From positions 1 through 37,843 of the IMG/VR virus record IMGVR_UViG_3300025383_000051: 37,843 bases of DNA; one strand, written 5' to 3'. The DNA comes from a virus. Below the pieces are notes generated by a model. It was given only the letters and a program-made list of their open reading frames with translations, did not search any database and was not told where the DNA came from. Made by a program: the position numbers and the translations under genes. Shown here one piece after another: positions 1 through 5,897 of the stretch; position 1 is the stretch's first letter; every line of letters begins with the position of its first letter.

Positions 1-69
1 ATTGGTTGGACGGCACAGAACCAGCAGATTAGAGTTCTCTATCTTGATGGTGCCAGCTTTAAAAAGTAA
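1..69 (+). CDS. C-terminal end of an unknown protein (partial)
   Basis: Frame 1 is open from the window edge to a TAA at 67-69 and encodes 22 residues ending VLYLDGASFKK. The stop sits directly on a strong terminator hairpin, as expected for the last gene of a plus-strand unit converging on the minus-strand gene at 99-509. Too little is present to name the protein. The call rests on the stop-terminator arrangement and a protein-like composition. Confidence 0.5.
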   Translation: MGWTAQNQQIRVLYLDGASFKK

Positions 70-95
70 AAGGGCCAGCTTAGGCTGGCCCTTTT
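68..95. terminator. Bidirectional intrinsic terminator
   Basis: A perfect 12-bp stem (68-79 with 84-95) with loop TTAG. The GC-rich core GGGCCAGC is flanked by A-tracts and T-tracts on both sides. It lies between the convergent ends at 69 and 99 and could stop transcription from both directions. Confidence 0.85.
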
Positions 96-98
96 CGA

Positions 99-509
99 TT
101 ACTTCTTATAGAAATCTCCTTTTTCTGTCCTGTATTCGGCATGGAGTCGATCTGCCTCGGCTTGTACTTTCTTCCAAGCTTTTCTTGCAGCCTTGATCTT
201 CAGTTCCTTTTCAGAATAGTCGACATTTGGTGCAGTTTCAAGGTCGTAGACTTTCTTGTATAGAAAGTGCAAGAATTTATTTGCTTGGTCCATCGTCACC
301 CTCTTGTCTAACCTCCATAGGTAATTTTTAAGAACCTTCTGCTGAGACCAGCTCTTAAACTTGAGATTGGATCCGAAAATAGAGGAGAGGATCCCTTCTT
401 TTTTAAACTCGCCCCTGATCTGGTAGCCTTTGGCTTCTGCGAATTTCTTAATGTTGTTGATTGCAATCTCAACGTTTTCTTTTGTAGCAGCTATTTGTTT
501 AGTTTCCAT
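99..509 (-). CDS. Hypothetical protein, Lys-rich
   Basis: A 136-residue basic, helical protein starting METKQIAATK. The reading frame stays open upstream to 560, but that stretch is A/T-rich and lysine-heavy (NQKIKTKKQKLK) and looks like an untranslated leader, so the Met at 509 is preferred. No motif or membrane segment is recognised. It is the last gene of a minus-strand unit and is followed by the terminator at 68-95. Function unknown. Confidence 0.65.
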   Translation of the reverse strand: METKQIAATKENVEIAINNIKKFAEAKGYQIRGEFKKEGILSSIFGSNLKFKSWSQQKVLKNYLWRLDKRVTMDQANKFLHFLYKKVYDLETAPNVDYSEKELKIKAARKAWKKVQAEADRLHAEYRTEKGDFYKK

Positions 510-596
510 TTTTAATTTTTGTTTTTTAGTTTTAATTTTTTGATTTGAGTGCAGGGTCAAATCTGGAAACTGGGCTGCGAATGTGGATCTAGTGCT

Positions 597-917
597 TCAT
601 AATGCTGTTGGTTTTTTATTTGAATATTCAGCAAGTACTGCCTTGCCGTAAATTGTTTTGGTCCAACCGTTGTCGTGACCTTTGTTGTTTGAGATCAGGC
701 AACGGCCGTCTTCTGCCTTTTTAGTTATTTTGTGTGCATCGATGTAGCGTCCCCTTACTTTACTAAAGACGACATCACCGACTTCATAGCTTTCCCTTTT
801 AATGAAGGTGAGGGTTGCACCCGTTTGTAATATTGGCTCCATCGAATGGCCAAAGCAGGTCATCTTGCCCGTTCCTTTTTCTTCCAGCTCCGTCTTGAGC
901 CTTTCGTACTTATTCAT
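597..917 (-). CDS. S24/S26-like peptidase domain protein (LexA-like fold, no HTH)
   Basis: 106 residues. The GHSMEPIL motif around Ser25 is the nucleophile motif of the LexA/UmuD/signal-peptidase-like family. It is followed by a VGDVVF strand, then DAHKIT with Lys63 as the likely general base, then a C-terminal LISNNKGH segment resembling the N-P-x-Y region of the family. There is no helix-turn-helix, so it is a stand-alone catalytic domain rather than a classical repressor. It could cleave itself or process another phage protein; the substrate is unknown. It lies just downstream of the tRNA-Cys gene on the same strand. Confidence 0.7.
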   Translation of the reverse strand: MNKYERLKTELEEKGTGKMTCFGHSMEPILQTGATLTFIKRESYEVGDVVFSKVRGRYIDAHKITKKAEDGRCLISNNKGHDNGWTKTIYGKAVLAEYSNKKPTAL

Positions 918-940
918 ACTTTCTTTTTATTTTTTTGTAG

Positions 941-1011
941 AGCTCCTGGCAGTACTCGAACCTACCTACCTAGTCTTGCGGACTAATACCTTGCCTCTCG
1001 GTCACAGGAGC
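941..1011 (-). tRNA. tRNA-Cys (anticodon GCA), slightly irregular
   Basis: A 71-nt cloverleaf on the minus strand. It has a perfect 7-bp acceptor (GCTCCTG/CAGGAGC), a 3-bp D stem, a 5-bp anticodon stem TTAGT/ACTAG with one G-U pair, a 7-nt loop with GCA (complement of 977-979) and a T loop TTCGAGT. Two oddities are visible: position 33 is C instead of the near-universal U, and the T stem has a G-A mismatch next to the loop. No CCA is encoded. Confidence 0.75.
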
Positions 1012-1017
1012 ATAATA

Positions 1018-1281
1018 TCACTCTATCTTTGCGATTATTTCATTTTCCTCTTTGAAGATGCTGAGTCTTCCCTTAAATTGCAGGGAACCTTTTGTGTGTG
1101 GATTATCCGGAGTCTCTTTCGTAGAGAAACCGACCTTTGAATCAAGATGATCGACGTAGTGAGTCTTGCCCTTGTGCTTAATGATCCAGCATGGGATATT
1201 GTGATCCGTGTTGTGTGCCTTATTGTAGTGAAAGACCACACGCTCACTGCTATTGGATTGAAGAATTAAGTTAGTTTGCAT
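1018..1281 (-). CDS. Hypothetical protein
   Basis: 87 residues starting MQTNLILQSNSS. An upstream in-frame Met at 1338 would overlap the peptidyl-tRNA hydrolase gene much more, so the Met at 1281 is preferred (11-nt overlap with that gene's end at 1271). It is polar with several His residues and a probable beta-rich core (CWIIKHKGKTHYVDH). No family recognised. It is probably co-transcribed with its neighbours and the tRNA-Cys. Confidence 0.6.
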   Translation of the reverse strand: MQTNLILQSNSSERVVFHYNKAHNTDHNIPCWIIKHKGKTHYVDHLDSKVGFSTKETPDNPHTKGSLQFKGRLSIFKEENEIIAKIE

Positions 1282-1627
1282 GGCACATCTTCTTTTTGAA
1301 TGCCAATGGCAAATTACTAACCAATCTGCGAGTTGCATCGCACGGTTCTAAAGCAATTGCAGTTAAGCTGTTTTGTATGTCTGGTTCGGTGAATGCTGTA
1401 CTGGCTATGCCTTTGGATTGAGCCTTTTGTAGATATTGACTGAGTTCAGATTCAGTCTTTACAGCAAGGTAGACTAGATAATTGGATTGAGTCCACCATT
1501 TTTTAGATATTTCTGGAAACCGGTGTTGAAAATCGATAGCAGCATGACCGGCCTGCACTGCTTGTTGTCCAAGTAGTAGATCCTCTCTTACGATGACTAC
1601 TAATTTGTCTTTGATCTAGTGTTTCAT
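1271..1627 (-). CDS. Peptidyl-tRNA hydrolase, PTH2 family, with in-frame amber codon near the start
   Basis: The frame reads LVVIVREDLLLGQQAVQAGH, the N-terminal signature of PTH2 hydrolases, which release peptides from stalled peptidyl-tRNAs. It continues through a KWWTQSNYLVYLAVK core and a C-terminal IALEPCDATRRLVSNLPL, about the usual PTH2 length. The only ATG that gives the complete first strand is at 1627-1625, but its fourth codon is TAG (1618-1616): M-K-H-amber-I-K-D-K. Starting at the GTG at 1558 would delete the conserved first strand. Either the amber is read through, an ATC-type start is used, or the gene is damaged. A TATAAATA box lies at 1647-1654. A candidate CUA-anticodon tRNA lies about 1.1 kb upstream on the same strand. 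Confidence 0.7.
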
Positions 1628-1646
1628 GACTTGTTGTTTATATGAT

Positions 1647-1654
1647 TATTTATA
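1647..1654 (-). promoter_or_regulatory. T4-late-promoter-like box TATAAATA
   Basis: An exact TATAAATA on the minus strand, 19 nt upstream of the ATG at 1627, with an overlapping TTAGTATA element. It is placed to transcribe the peptidyl-tRNA hydrolase gene. Confidence 0.5.
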
Positions 1655-1696
1655 CTAAAATATTTTTGAGAGTTTCACTTAATTTTTGTTATGATT

Positions 1697-1906
1697 AATA
1701 AGATGATACTCTGTTTCCAATAACCAGTTGGATAGTAGATTGAGTTCCAAACCACTCAATTCCCGATTTCAATTGACTCACAAGATTTCTCTATTAGCCA
1801 ACCTTTTCACTACTTCTCTAACAAATAACAGCTTCTGGTAAAGCTTGTGACCCATTTTTGCATTAGTAGGGGTTTCAACCTAGCACTGTCACTATTTGTC
1901 TTCAAA
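1697..1906. ncRNA. Structured RNA-like element, copy 1 (unknown class)
   Basis: This non-coding stretch shares ordered blocks with 2505-2750. Block one is 1886-1903 (complement GAAGACAAATAGTGACAG). Block two is 1804-1826, with complement ACAAAT pairing to block one. Block three is CCAGTTGG at 1724-1731. The long-range stem ACAAAT (1821-1826) / ATTTGT (1894-1899) encloses a hairpin AGCTT-CTGGTA-AAGCT (1830-1845). A second hairpin ATTGAGT/ACTCAAT spans about 1739-1760. Strand is uncertain. It does not fold as a tRNA and no known RNA class was recognised. Confidence 0.45.
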
Positions 1907-1919
1907 GAACAGAGTATCA
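1894..1919. repeat. 26-bp direct repeat, copy 1
   Basis: ATTTGTCTTCAAAGAACAGA followed by GTATCA. It is identical to 2078-2103. The two copies bracket the tRNA-like gene at 1932-2074, and the first also forms one edge of structured element 1. Confidence 0.85.
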
Positions 1920-1931
1920 ATATTTTAATAG

Positions 1932-2074
1932 CAGGTGCAACAGGATTCGAACCTGTAAAGTGTGCCCTTATTAATGCCTTACTTCCACCATACATTGCTT
2001 CTTTCAACAGGGAGGATACTTTAATTTGCAACCTGTGTAAGCTGTACTGCGTCTACCAATTTCGCCATGCACCT
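1932..2074 (-). tRNA. Oversized tRNA-like gene (tRNA-Leu-like ends, about 60 extra nt)
   Basis: Both ends are canonical on the minus strand: 7-bp acceptor AGGTGCA/TGCACCT, D arm GCG-AAATTGGTAGA-CGC of the tRNA-Leu type, and T arm ACAGG-TTCGAAT-CCTGT. The middle is about 92 nt instead of the usual 30 to 45. GTACA after the D arm can pair with a distant TGTAT, leaving a 47-nt anticodon loop that can itself fold (GCTT/AAGC and ACAGG/CCTGT), and then a long variable region. No 7-nt anticodon loop can be drawn, so the anticodon cannot be assigned. It may be an interrupted tRNA, a fusion of two, or another RNA with tRNA-like ends. Confidence 0.55.
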
Positions 2075-2077
2075 ATC

Positions 2078-2103
2078 ATTTGTCTTCAAAGAACAGAGTA
2101 TCA
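2078..2103. repeat. 26-bp direct repeat, copy 2
   Basis: Identical to 1894-1919. On the minus strand it lies 3 nt before the 5' end of the tRNA-like gene at 2074, so it may be a shared leader or processing signal. Confidence 0.85.
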
Positions 2104-2136
2104 CTATTTTTATTCGGTTAAGAAAAAAAGTAGATA

Positions 2137-2175
2137 AGCACCGGACTTGACCTATTAAGGTGAGTATCCGGTGCT
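2137..2175 (-). terminator. Intrinsic terminator
   Basis: The stem AGCACCGGA (2137-2145) pairs with TCCGGTGCT (2167-2175). An inner part CTTGACCT/AAGGTGAG extends it with one mismatch. On the minus strand it is followed by a run of seven T. It lies 8 nt past the stop of the gene at 2183-2488. Confidence 0.8.
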
Positions 2176-2182
2176 CTTAAGA

Positions 2183-2488
2183 TTATATTTTGCCTGTTCG
2201 TTTCATTTTAAGAAACTCCAGACTTGAGTGACAAACTTCGTAGAAGGTTTCTTCTTTAAAAGTAAGCCTTGTAACTGCTACTCTATCTCTAAAAACTTGA
2301 GCTCCTTGTTTACGATACTGTTCAGCATCTTTAGGATCTATTGTAGTAAAAGCTCTTAGTTCGATAGCATGACCTTGAAAATGATCAGGAAGATCGTATA
2401 TTTCAAATCTTCTGTTCTTTTTTCTAAGAACTATTCCATTTTTAAAATAAGTAACACTTGTTCCAGACTTTTCTTTCTTTTCTTTCAT
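2183..2488 (-). CDS. Hypothetical protein
   Basis: 101 residues starting MKEKKEKSGT. The predicted beta-rich core (SVTYFKNGIVLRKKNRRFEI) is followed by YRKQGAQVF and a helical C-terminus ending KMKRTGKI. No known family recognised. It sits between structured RNA element 2 and a strong terminator. On the minus strand an AGAGTATCAACCTAT promoter-like motif lies about 30 nt upstream of its ATG. Confidence 0.65.
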   Translation of the reverse strand: MKEKKEKSGTSVTYFKNGIVLRKKNRRFEIYDLPDHFQGHAIELRAFTTIDPKDAEQYRKQGAQVFRDRVAVTRLTFKEETFYEVCHSSLEFLKMKRTGKI

Positions 2489-2504
2489 CTTCTATGGTTT
2501 TTAT

Positions 2505-2750
2505 AGGTTGATACTCTGATAACCAATTTGTGGAAATGCGCCTTCTTCTGAAGCATTTTATTACACTAGCAATAATTAGGTTCTGTCCAATTTCCAGTTG
2601 GAATGTAAGTGTGAGCTCTAATGCTATCCACTGACGTTTCACTACACATCTGCAACAAATGGCGGCTAACTGGAATAGCCTGCAATAGCGGTTTACCGTT
2701 TATGAATCTGGTTGAGTCCAGTTTCCTATCACTATTTGTCTTCGATCAGA
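2505..2750. ncRNA. Structured RNA-like element, copy 2 (unknown class)
   Basis: This is the partner of 1697-1906. Shared blocks are at 2726-2743, 2637-2660 and 2594-2601, in the same order. The long-range stem ACAAAT (2655-2660) / ATTTGT (2734-2739) is kept. The enclosed hairpin has changed sequence but kept its shape: GGCTA-ACTGGAA-TAGCC (2664-2680). Another hairpin CTGG/CCAG lies at about 2708-2721. The compensatory-looking stem difference is the best evidence for RNA structure. It ends close to the 3' end of the tRNA at 2757. Confidence 0.45.
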
Positions 2751-2756
2751 ACCGTG

Positions 2757-2829
2757 TGACCCACCGGAGAATCGAACTCCGTTGCCGTGGTTTTAGAGGC
2801 CAGGCGATCAACCGTCAATGCTGCGGGTC
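2757..2829 (-). tRNA. Candidate suppressor-type tRNA, anticodon CUA
   Basis: 73 nt on the minus strand. It has a 7-bp acceptor GACCCGC/GTGGGTC (one G-U), a perfect T arm CGGAG-TTCGATT-CTCCG, a 5-nt variable loop, and an anticodon loop CTCTAAA with U33, CUA at 34-36 (complement of 2794-2796) and A37-A38. CUA reads UAG. Weak points are an anticodon stem with only three good pairs (C-C and C-A mismatches at the ends), a poor D stem, and A rather than U at position 8. It may be a divergent functional tRNA or one in decay. Confidence 0.6.
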
Positions 2830-2885
2830 ATTTAATATTAGAATACTAAAAATTCCAGTACGATTAAATTTCCGGTAAAACCAAA

Positions 2886-3161
2886 TTATTTTTTGAGTTT
2901 TCTCTTTACTGCCTTACGCACGCTCTCCATCTTTTTAGCATACGATGGATTCTTTTTACGATTAAAGACGATCTGCTGGTTTAGGCTGCCAGAGATCTTT
3001 TGTAGGTTTCTACCCCTAGTCTTAATTAGCCAATCGGCCAGTGCCGTGACTCCAAGCTCTTTAAATTTACCTTTTGCGTCTGGCGCAGAACTGTCGTGCC
3101 AGTCGGGAGCTCCCTTGGGTTTTTTGCTCTCTGTTAACCAGTGTTCAAATATCATTATCAT
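2886..3161 (-). CDS. Capsid-targeted small basic protein
   Basis: 91 residues. The N-terminus MIMIFEHWLTE-SKK fits the T4 capsid-targeting signal: aromatic, two residues, aromatic, hydrophobic-x-Glu, where the prohead protease would cut after Glu11. The remainder is basic (KTRGRNLQKISG; C-terminal KAVKRKLKK) and could bind DNA. A second Met at 3155 is an alternative start, but the first keeps the usual Met-to-aromatic spacing of the family. An AAATAAATAA box lies 6 nt upstream. Packaging is inferred from the signal, not shown. Confidence 0.7.
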   Translation of the reverse strand: MIMIFEHWLTESKKPKGAPDWHDSSAPDAKGKFKELGVTALADWLIKTRGRNLQKISGSLNQQIVFNRKKNPSYAKKMESVRKAVKRKLKK

Positions 3162-3167
3162 ATAGGG

Positions 3168-3177
3168 TTATTTATTT
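3168..3177 (-). promoter_or_regulatory. Late-promoter-like AT box (AAATAAATAA)
   Basis: Minus strand, ending 6 nt before the ATG at 3161. If it is a promoter, the transcript would be nearly leaderless. Confidence 0.4.
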
Positions 3178-3195
3178 AATCACCTAGGAAATGCG

Positions 3196-3357
3196 CTAAT
3201 TTTCTGGATCCATCCAATTCTTTTTTCTGTGTTTTGGTATCTTCAGCTTTAGCTTTCTGTGCTCTGCACTGGGATCTCCACAACAGAAGTAACAGCCACA
3301 TGGGTGACTCAATCGGATCTTTCTCTTTCTTGCCTTATGTGATTTGTTCTTTCCCAT
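3196..3357 (-). CDS. Small Cys-rich basic protein (putative zinc-binding)
   Basis: 53 residues, MGKNKSHKARKRKIRLSH and then CGCYFCCGDPS. The four clustered Cys and nearby His suggest a zinc ribbon or knuckle, and both flanks are strongly basic, so nucleic-acid binding is plausible. The start ATG lies one nucleotide after the TGA of the upstream gene (3359), showing translational coupling. It ends in TAG, one of only two genes seen here to do so. No family name assigned. Confidence 0.65.
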   Translation of the reverse strand: MGKNKSHKARKRKIRLSHPCGCYFCCGDPSAEHRKLKLKIPKHRKKNWMDPEN

Positions 3358-3358
3358 A

Positions 3359-4057
3359 TCACCAGTAATTGCTTGCGTCTTTATAATTAGGCGAGATGTC
3401 TGGATCGTCTCCTTCCTTAATGAAGCGAGTGAGAGCCGCCTTTGCCTTCATCTTCTCACTGCGATTGCGATGACGACGGTACCATTTTGGTGCGTTCCAA
3501 TTGTCGCCGTACCAATAGTCGTCAACCTTATTGAATAGCGGATTGCTGCGCATTGCCTTCTCAATCTCAGCTTTTTCCTGAGCAAGGAGCTCGTCGTGCA
3601 CTCGTACTTTAGTACAGTAGTTCTTCTCTACCTTTTCGTCAAAGAAGAATCTGGGTACTGTGCACCAGTAAGAAGCGTTCCATGTGGAAACCTTGTGCAG
3701 GTTAAGGCTAAACCACTTTTTGACCTGTGGCGCAAGCTGTTCGTACTCAGTCGGACGAATGTCACGAATTCCTGCACGAAGTGTTACCTTTTTGCGCAGA
3801 GTTGGATCGTAAAAAAGAAAGTCCTTTTTACGTGAAGTTGGTGAGGTACCGAACTTCTTAATGATTTCTTGGAAGACCCATGCGTCTTCGCGATTTTCAA
3901 TGTCTGATCTAAGAGTCAGACTCTTTTTGTACCCAATAAAACGGGGAATCTCGAGATCGATCCAACCCAATGCGCGCTGTGCGGCATCGTTGCGATCGTA
4001 TCTTTCGTTCAAAGCAAACCACTCAAGCTCTGCTTCGAAATACTTGTCTCTTTTCAT
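3359..4057 (-). CDS. Hypothetical protein, aromatic- and charge-rich
   Basis: 232 residues, very rich in Trp, Tyr, Arg, Lys and Asp. There is no signal peptide or membrane helix. Distinct segments include KKDFLFYDPTLRKKVTLRAG, a WNASYWCTVPRFFFDEK stretch and a C-terminal WYRRHRNRSEKMKAKAAL. I do not recognise a family. Its stop is followed one nucleotide later by the start of the Cys-rich gene at 3357, so the pair form an operon. An AGTATAAT motif lies about 75 nt upstream (4131-4138) and an AATAAATAA about 100 nt upstream. Confidence 0.65.
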   Translation of the reverse strand: MKRDKYFEAELEWFALNERYDRNDAAQRALGWIDLEIPRFIGYKKSLTLRSDIENREDAWVFQEIIKKFGTSPTSRKKDFLFYDPTLRKKVTLRAGIRDIRPTEYEQLAPQVKKWFSLNLHKVSTWNASYWCTVPRFFFDEKVEKNYCTKVRVHDELLAQEKAEIEKAMRSNPLFNKVDDYWYGDNWNAPKWYRRHRNRSEKMKAKAALTRFIKEGDDPDISPNYKDASNYW

Positions 4058-4130
4058 AAAACTGTTATTTTTTTCACATTCGTTTCATGATATTCTCCTT
4101 TCTTTTTATTTTTTGTAATATAGGAAGTTT

Positions 4131-4138
4131 ATTATACT
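4131..4138 (-). promoter_or_regulatory. AGTATAAT promoter-like motif
   Basis: The minus strand reads TTAGTATAATAAAC in the gap between the divergent genes at 4057 and 4211. It resembles a sigma-70-type -10 box. The same motif recurs before several minus-strand genes. No clear -35 element was seen. Confidence 0.35.
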
Positions 4139-4182
4139 AAGATCTTGACCCCTATTAAATTATTTATTGATTCTCCAGTTCA

Positions 4183-4191
4183 GATAAATAA
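4183..4191 (+). promoter_or_regulatory. Late-promoter-like box GATAAATAA
   Basis: Ends 19 nt before the ATG at 4211. It matches the T4 late-promoter core TATAAATA at seven of eight positions. Confidence 0.5.
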
Positions 4192-4210
4192 CATAAACTG
4201 ATTTTAAAAG

Positions 4211-4942
4211 ATGGTCAAGGGTTTTAATGAATGGATCAACGAGAAAGTAGAATACCACAAAGAGCTGTGTCCAAAGATATGGAAGGAGAACCGAATGGAT
4301 CCGGAAATAAGGACGAAACTGCTTGAAATCTCTAGGGACTTTTGGGAATCGCTAAAACTTAACGTACAGATAGTTGACATACAATTGACTGGCTCCCTTG
4401 CGAATTACAACTGGACGGACTCTTCTGACCTTGACACTCACATCATTATAGACTTTTCACAAGTTGATAAAAATGTCGAGCTCGTAAGAAAAGCGTTAGA
4501 CGGTCAGAGATTTATCTGGAATCAAAGACACCAGGTGGTTCTTAGAGGTCACGATGTTGAGTGCTACGTTCAGGACAAGAACGAACAGCACGTTTCATCG
4601 GGTCTCTATTCTATACTAAAGGACAAGTGGATCACCGTGCCAAGCTACACCCCTCCAATGGTCGACGAGAAGGACGTTAACGAAAAGGTTAGAGTCCTAA
4701 AATCCGAAATAAAAGAGATGACCAAGAAGCTTAGAAGCGCTTCTCCTGGGGAAGCAAAAGAGCTGTTCGATTATCTTGAAAGGATCAAGAAAAAGATAAT
4801 GAACGACCGCAAAGAAGGGCTTGCATCTGGCGGAGAATTTTCAATCGAGAATCTTGTATTCAAAGAGCTTAGAAGAAAGGGCGACATTGAGGGTCTGATC
4901 GATGCAATTAGCGAGGCATACAAAAAGATGTATTCAGAGTAA
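4211..4942 (+). CDS. Capsid-targeted nucleotidyltransferase-fold protein
   Basis: 243 residues. Residues 1-11 (MVKGFNEWINE) match the T4-type capsid-targeting signal, with predicted cleavage after Glu11. Residues about 60-80 contain GSLANYNWTDSSDLDTHIII, the Pol-beta-superfamily signature: G-S, then D-x-D with the two metal-binding Asp followed by His. A third acidic residue is likely in HDVECYVQ. The C-terminal third is helical and charged. It would transfer a nucleotide to an RNA, protein or small molecule; the target is unknown. By analogy with T4 Alt, it may be packed in the head and injected as an early effector. It heads a plus-strand run of capsid-targeted genes. Confidence 0.8.
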   Translation: MVKGFNEWINEKVEYHKELCPKIWKENRMDPEIRTKLLEISRDFWESLKLNVQIVDIQLTGSLANYNWTDSSDLDTHIIIDFSQVDKNVELVRKALDGQRFIWNQRHQVVLRGHDVECYVQDKNEQHVSSGLYSILKDKWITVPSYTPPMVDEKDVNEKVRVLKSEIKEMTKKLRSASPGEAKELFDYLERIKKKIMNDRKEGLASGGEFSIENLVFKELRRKGDIEGLIDAISEAYKKMYSE

Positions 4943-4950
4943 ATAAATAA
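4940..4950 (+). promoter_or_regulatory. Late-promoter-like box TAAATAAATAA
   Basis: Overlaps the TAA stop of the nucleotidyltransferase gene and ends 15 nt before the ATG at 4966. Confidence 0.5.
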
Positions 4951-4965
4951 AAAAAAGTACTGACA

Positions 4966-5337
4966 ATGAGCAATCAAATAAAGAAATTCGACGAATTCGT
5001 TAATGAGGCAAAGAAAGAAAAGTGGATCGGTAAGATCGACATGCAAAAAGATGCCCTAAAAAAGTCTCTTGGTAAAAAAGAGATCGACATGGCTACTTTA
5101 AACAAGGAGGAGAAAAAGCTAGAGAAGAAGGACAAGGACAAAAAGAAACCCGGTCTTCAGCTTGATGCAAAAGACGCTAAGAAACGCAAGAGAATCGTCC
5201 TTGCTAAGAACCTGATGAAAGCTTCTGGTGCAATTGATGAGGCAAAGAAGAACGAGATCGCTGACGTGAAGAACAAACTCGTAGAGATCCACCAAGTCGT
5301 TCAAAAAATGATCAAGCAGACTTCTGCTAAAAAATAA
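4966..5337 (+). CDS. Capsid-targeted, extremely Lys-rich internal protein
   Basis: 123 residues. The N-terminus MSNQIKKFDEFVNE-AKKEK is one of the clearest capsid-targeting signals here (F-x-x-F-V-N-E, predicted cut after Glu14). The mature part is dominated by Lys with alternating acid, for example EKKLEKKDKDKKKPG and DAKKRKRIVLAKNLMK, and a helical C-terminus VEIHQVVQKMIKQ. Composition and signal resemble T4 internal proteins that are packed and bind DNA. A role in DNA condensation or as an injected protein is inferred. Confidence 0.75.
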   Translation: MSNQIKKFDEFVNEAKKEKWIGKIDMQKDALKKSLGKKEIDMATLNKEEKKLEKKDKDKKKPGLQLDAKDAKKRKRIVLAKNLMKASGAIDEAKKNEIADVKNKLVEIHQVVQKMIKQTSAKK

Positions 5338-5350
5338 TAGCTGACAAAAG

Positions 5351-5887
5351 ATGAAAACTAACGAATGCAGTTGCGGCTGTGGTGATTCTAACCACATGAA
5401 CGGCAAAGAAGAAATGACTGAAAATTATATGTTTGCTGGAAACGTCCAGACAATCAAGCGTCTCATCGAAATAATCGAAGAGATGGATCCAAAGGCAGTC
5501 GATGAAATAATCCACAACGGACACGATTGGGCAGAGGACCACATATCTTCAGCAAAGGACGATATTGAAGAGGTTGCAGACTTCCTAATGAATAAGATGG
5601 GTATGACCAAGTCTCACCCAGCAGCTCACGGAAAAATGATCGGAATCAAGATGCCTTTTGTGCACACTTTCGAAAGCTTTGTGAGCGAATCGATGAAAAA
5701 AGAATACGGCGATCCTATAACAAAGGAAGAGTTTGCAAAGCTTAAAGGCAAAACTATTGTCTATTCAGGAATGAAGTATAAAGTAAAGGAAGCTGACGAG
5801 TACGCTATTACTTGTGAGGGAGAAAACGGTAAAGAGAAGAAGATCAATCTCAATATGTTTAACTCTCACGGAGCAATCACAAAATAA
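5351..5887 (+). CDS. Cys-rich protein with an internal capsid-targeting signal
   Basis: 178 residues in three parts. There is a short Cys/His-rich head (ECSCGCGDSNH), possibly metal-binding. A helical acidic domain follows at residues 23-85 (FAGNVQTIKRLIEIIEEMD and DWAEDHISSAKDDIEEV). From Met101 comes MPFVHTFESFVSE-SMKKE, a canonical capsid-targeting signal, and then a small beta domain (KLKGKTIVYSGMKYKVKEAD). The Met at nucleotide 5651 would start a 78-residue capsid-targeted protein, so the gene may be a fusion or contain an internal start. Function unknown. Confidence 0.7.
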   Translation: MKTNECSCGCGDSNHMNGKEEMTENYMFAGNVQTIKRLIEIIEEMDPKAVDEIIHNGHDWAEDHISSAKDDIEEVADFLMNKMGMTKSHPAAHGKMIGIKMPFVHTFESFVSESMKKEYGDPITKEEFAKLKGKTIVYSGMKYKVKEADEYAITCEGENGKEKKINLNMFNSHGAITK

Positions 5888-5897
5888 AGATAAAGAA

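Noticed and set aside
597-1627. Shared ATGAARCACTAGATC at about 585-598 and 1613-1627 (minus strand)
   Set aside because: The first copy overlaps the stop of the protease gene and the second the start of the hydrolase. Fifteen nt with one difference, in different contexts, could be chance; no function was evident.
1810-2137. Open frames on both strands through the tRNA-like gene
   Set aside because: They run across canonical tRNA acceptor, D and T arms and the direct repeats. The composition is not protein-like and there is no start-region signal.
1697-2750. Known ribozyme, group I intron or tmRNA in the structured elements
   Set aside because: Hammerhead CUGAUGA/GAAA, group I P/Q/R/S cores and a tmRNA-like acceptor with tag frame were looked for by eye and not found.
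2442-2878. Open frames of 66 and 85 codons across element 2 and the CUA tRNA
   Set aside because: They overlap the structured element and the tRNA, and the predicted peptides do not look like folded proteins.
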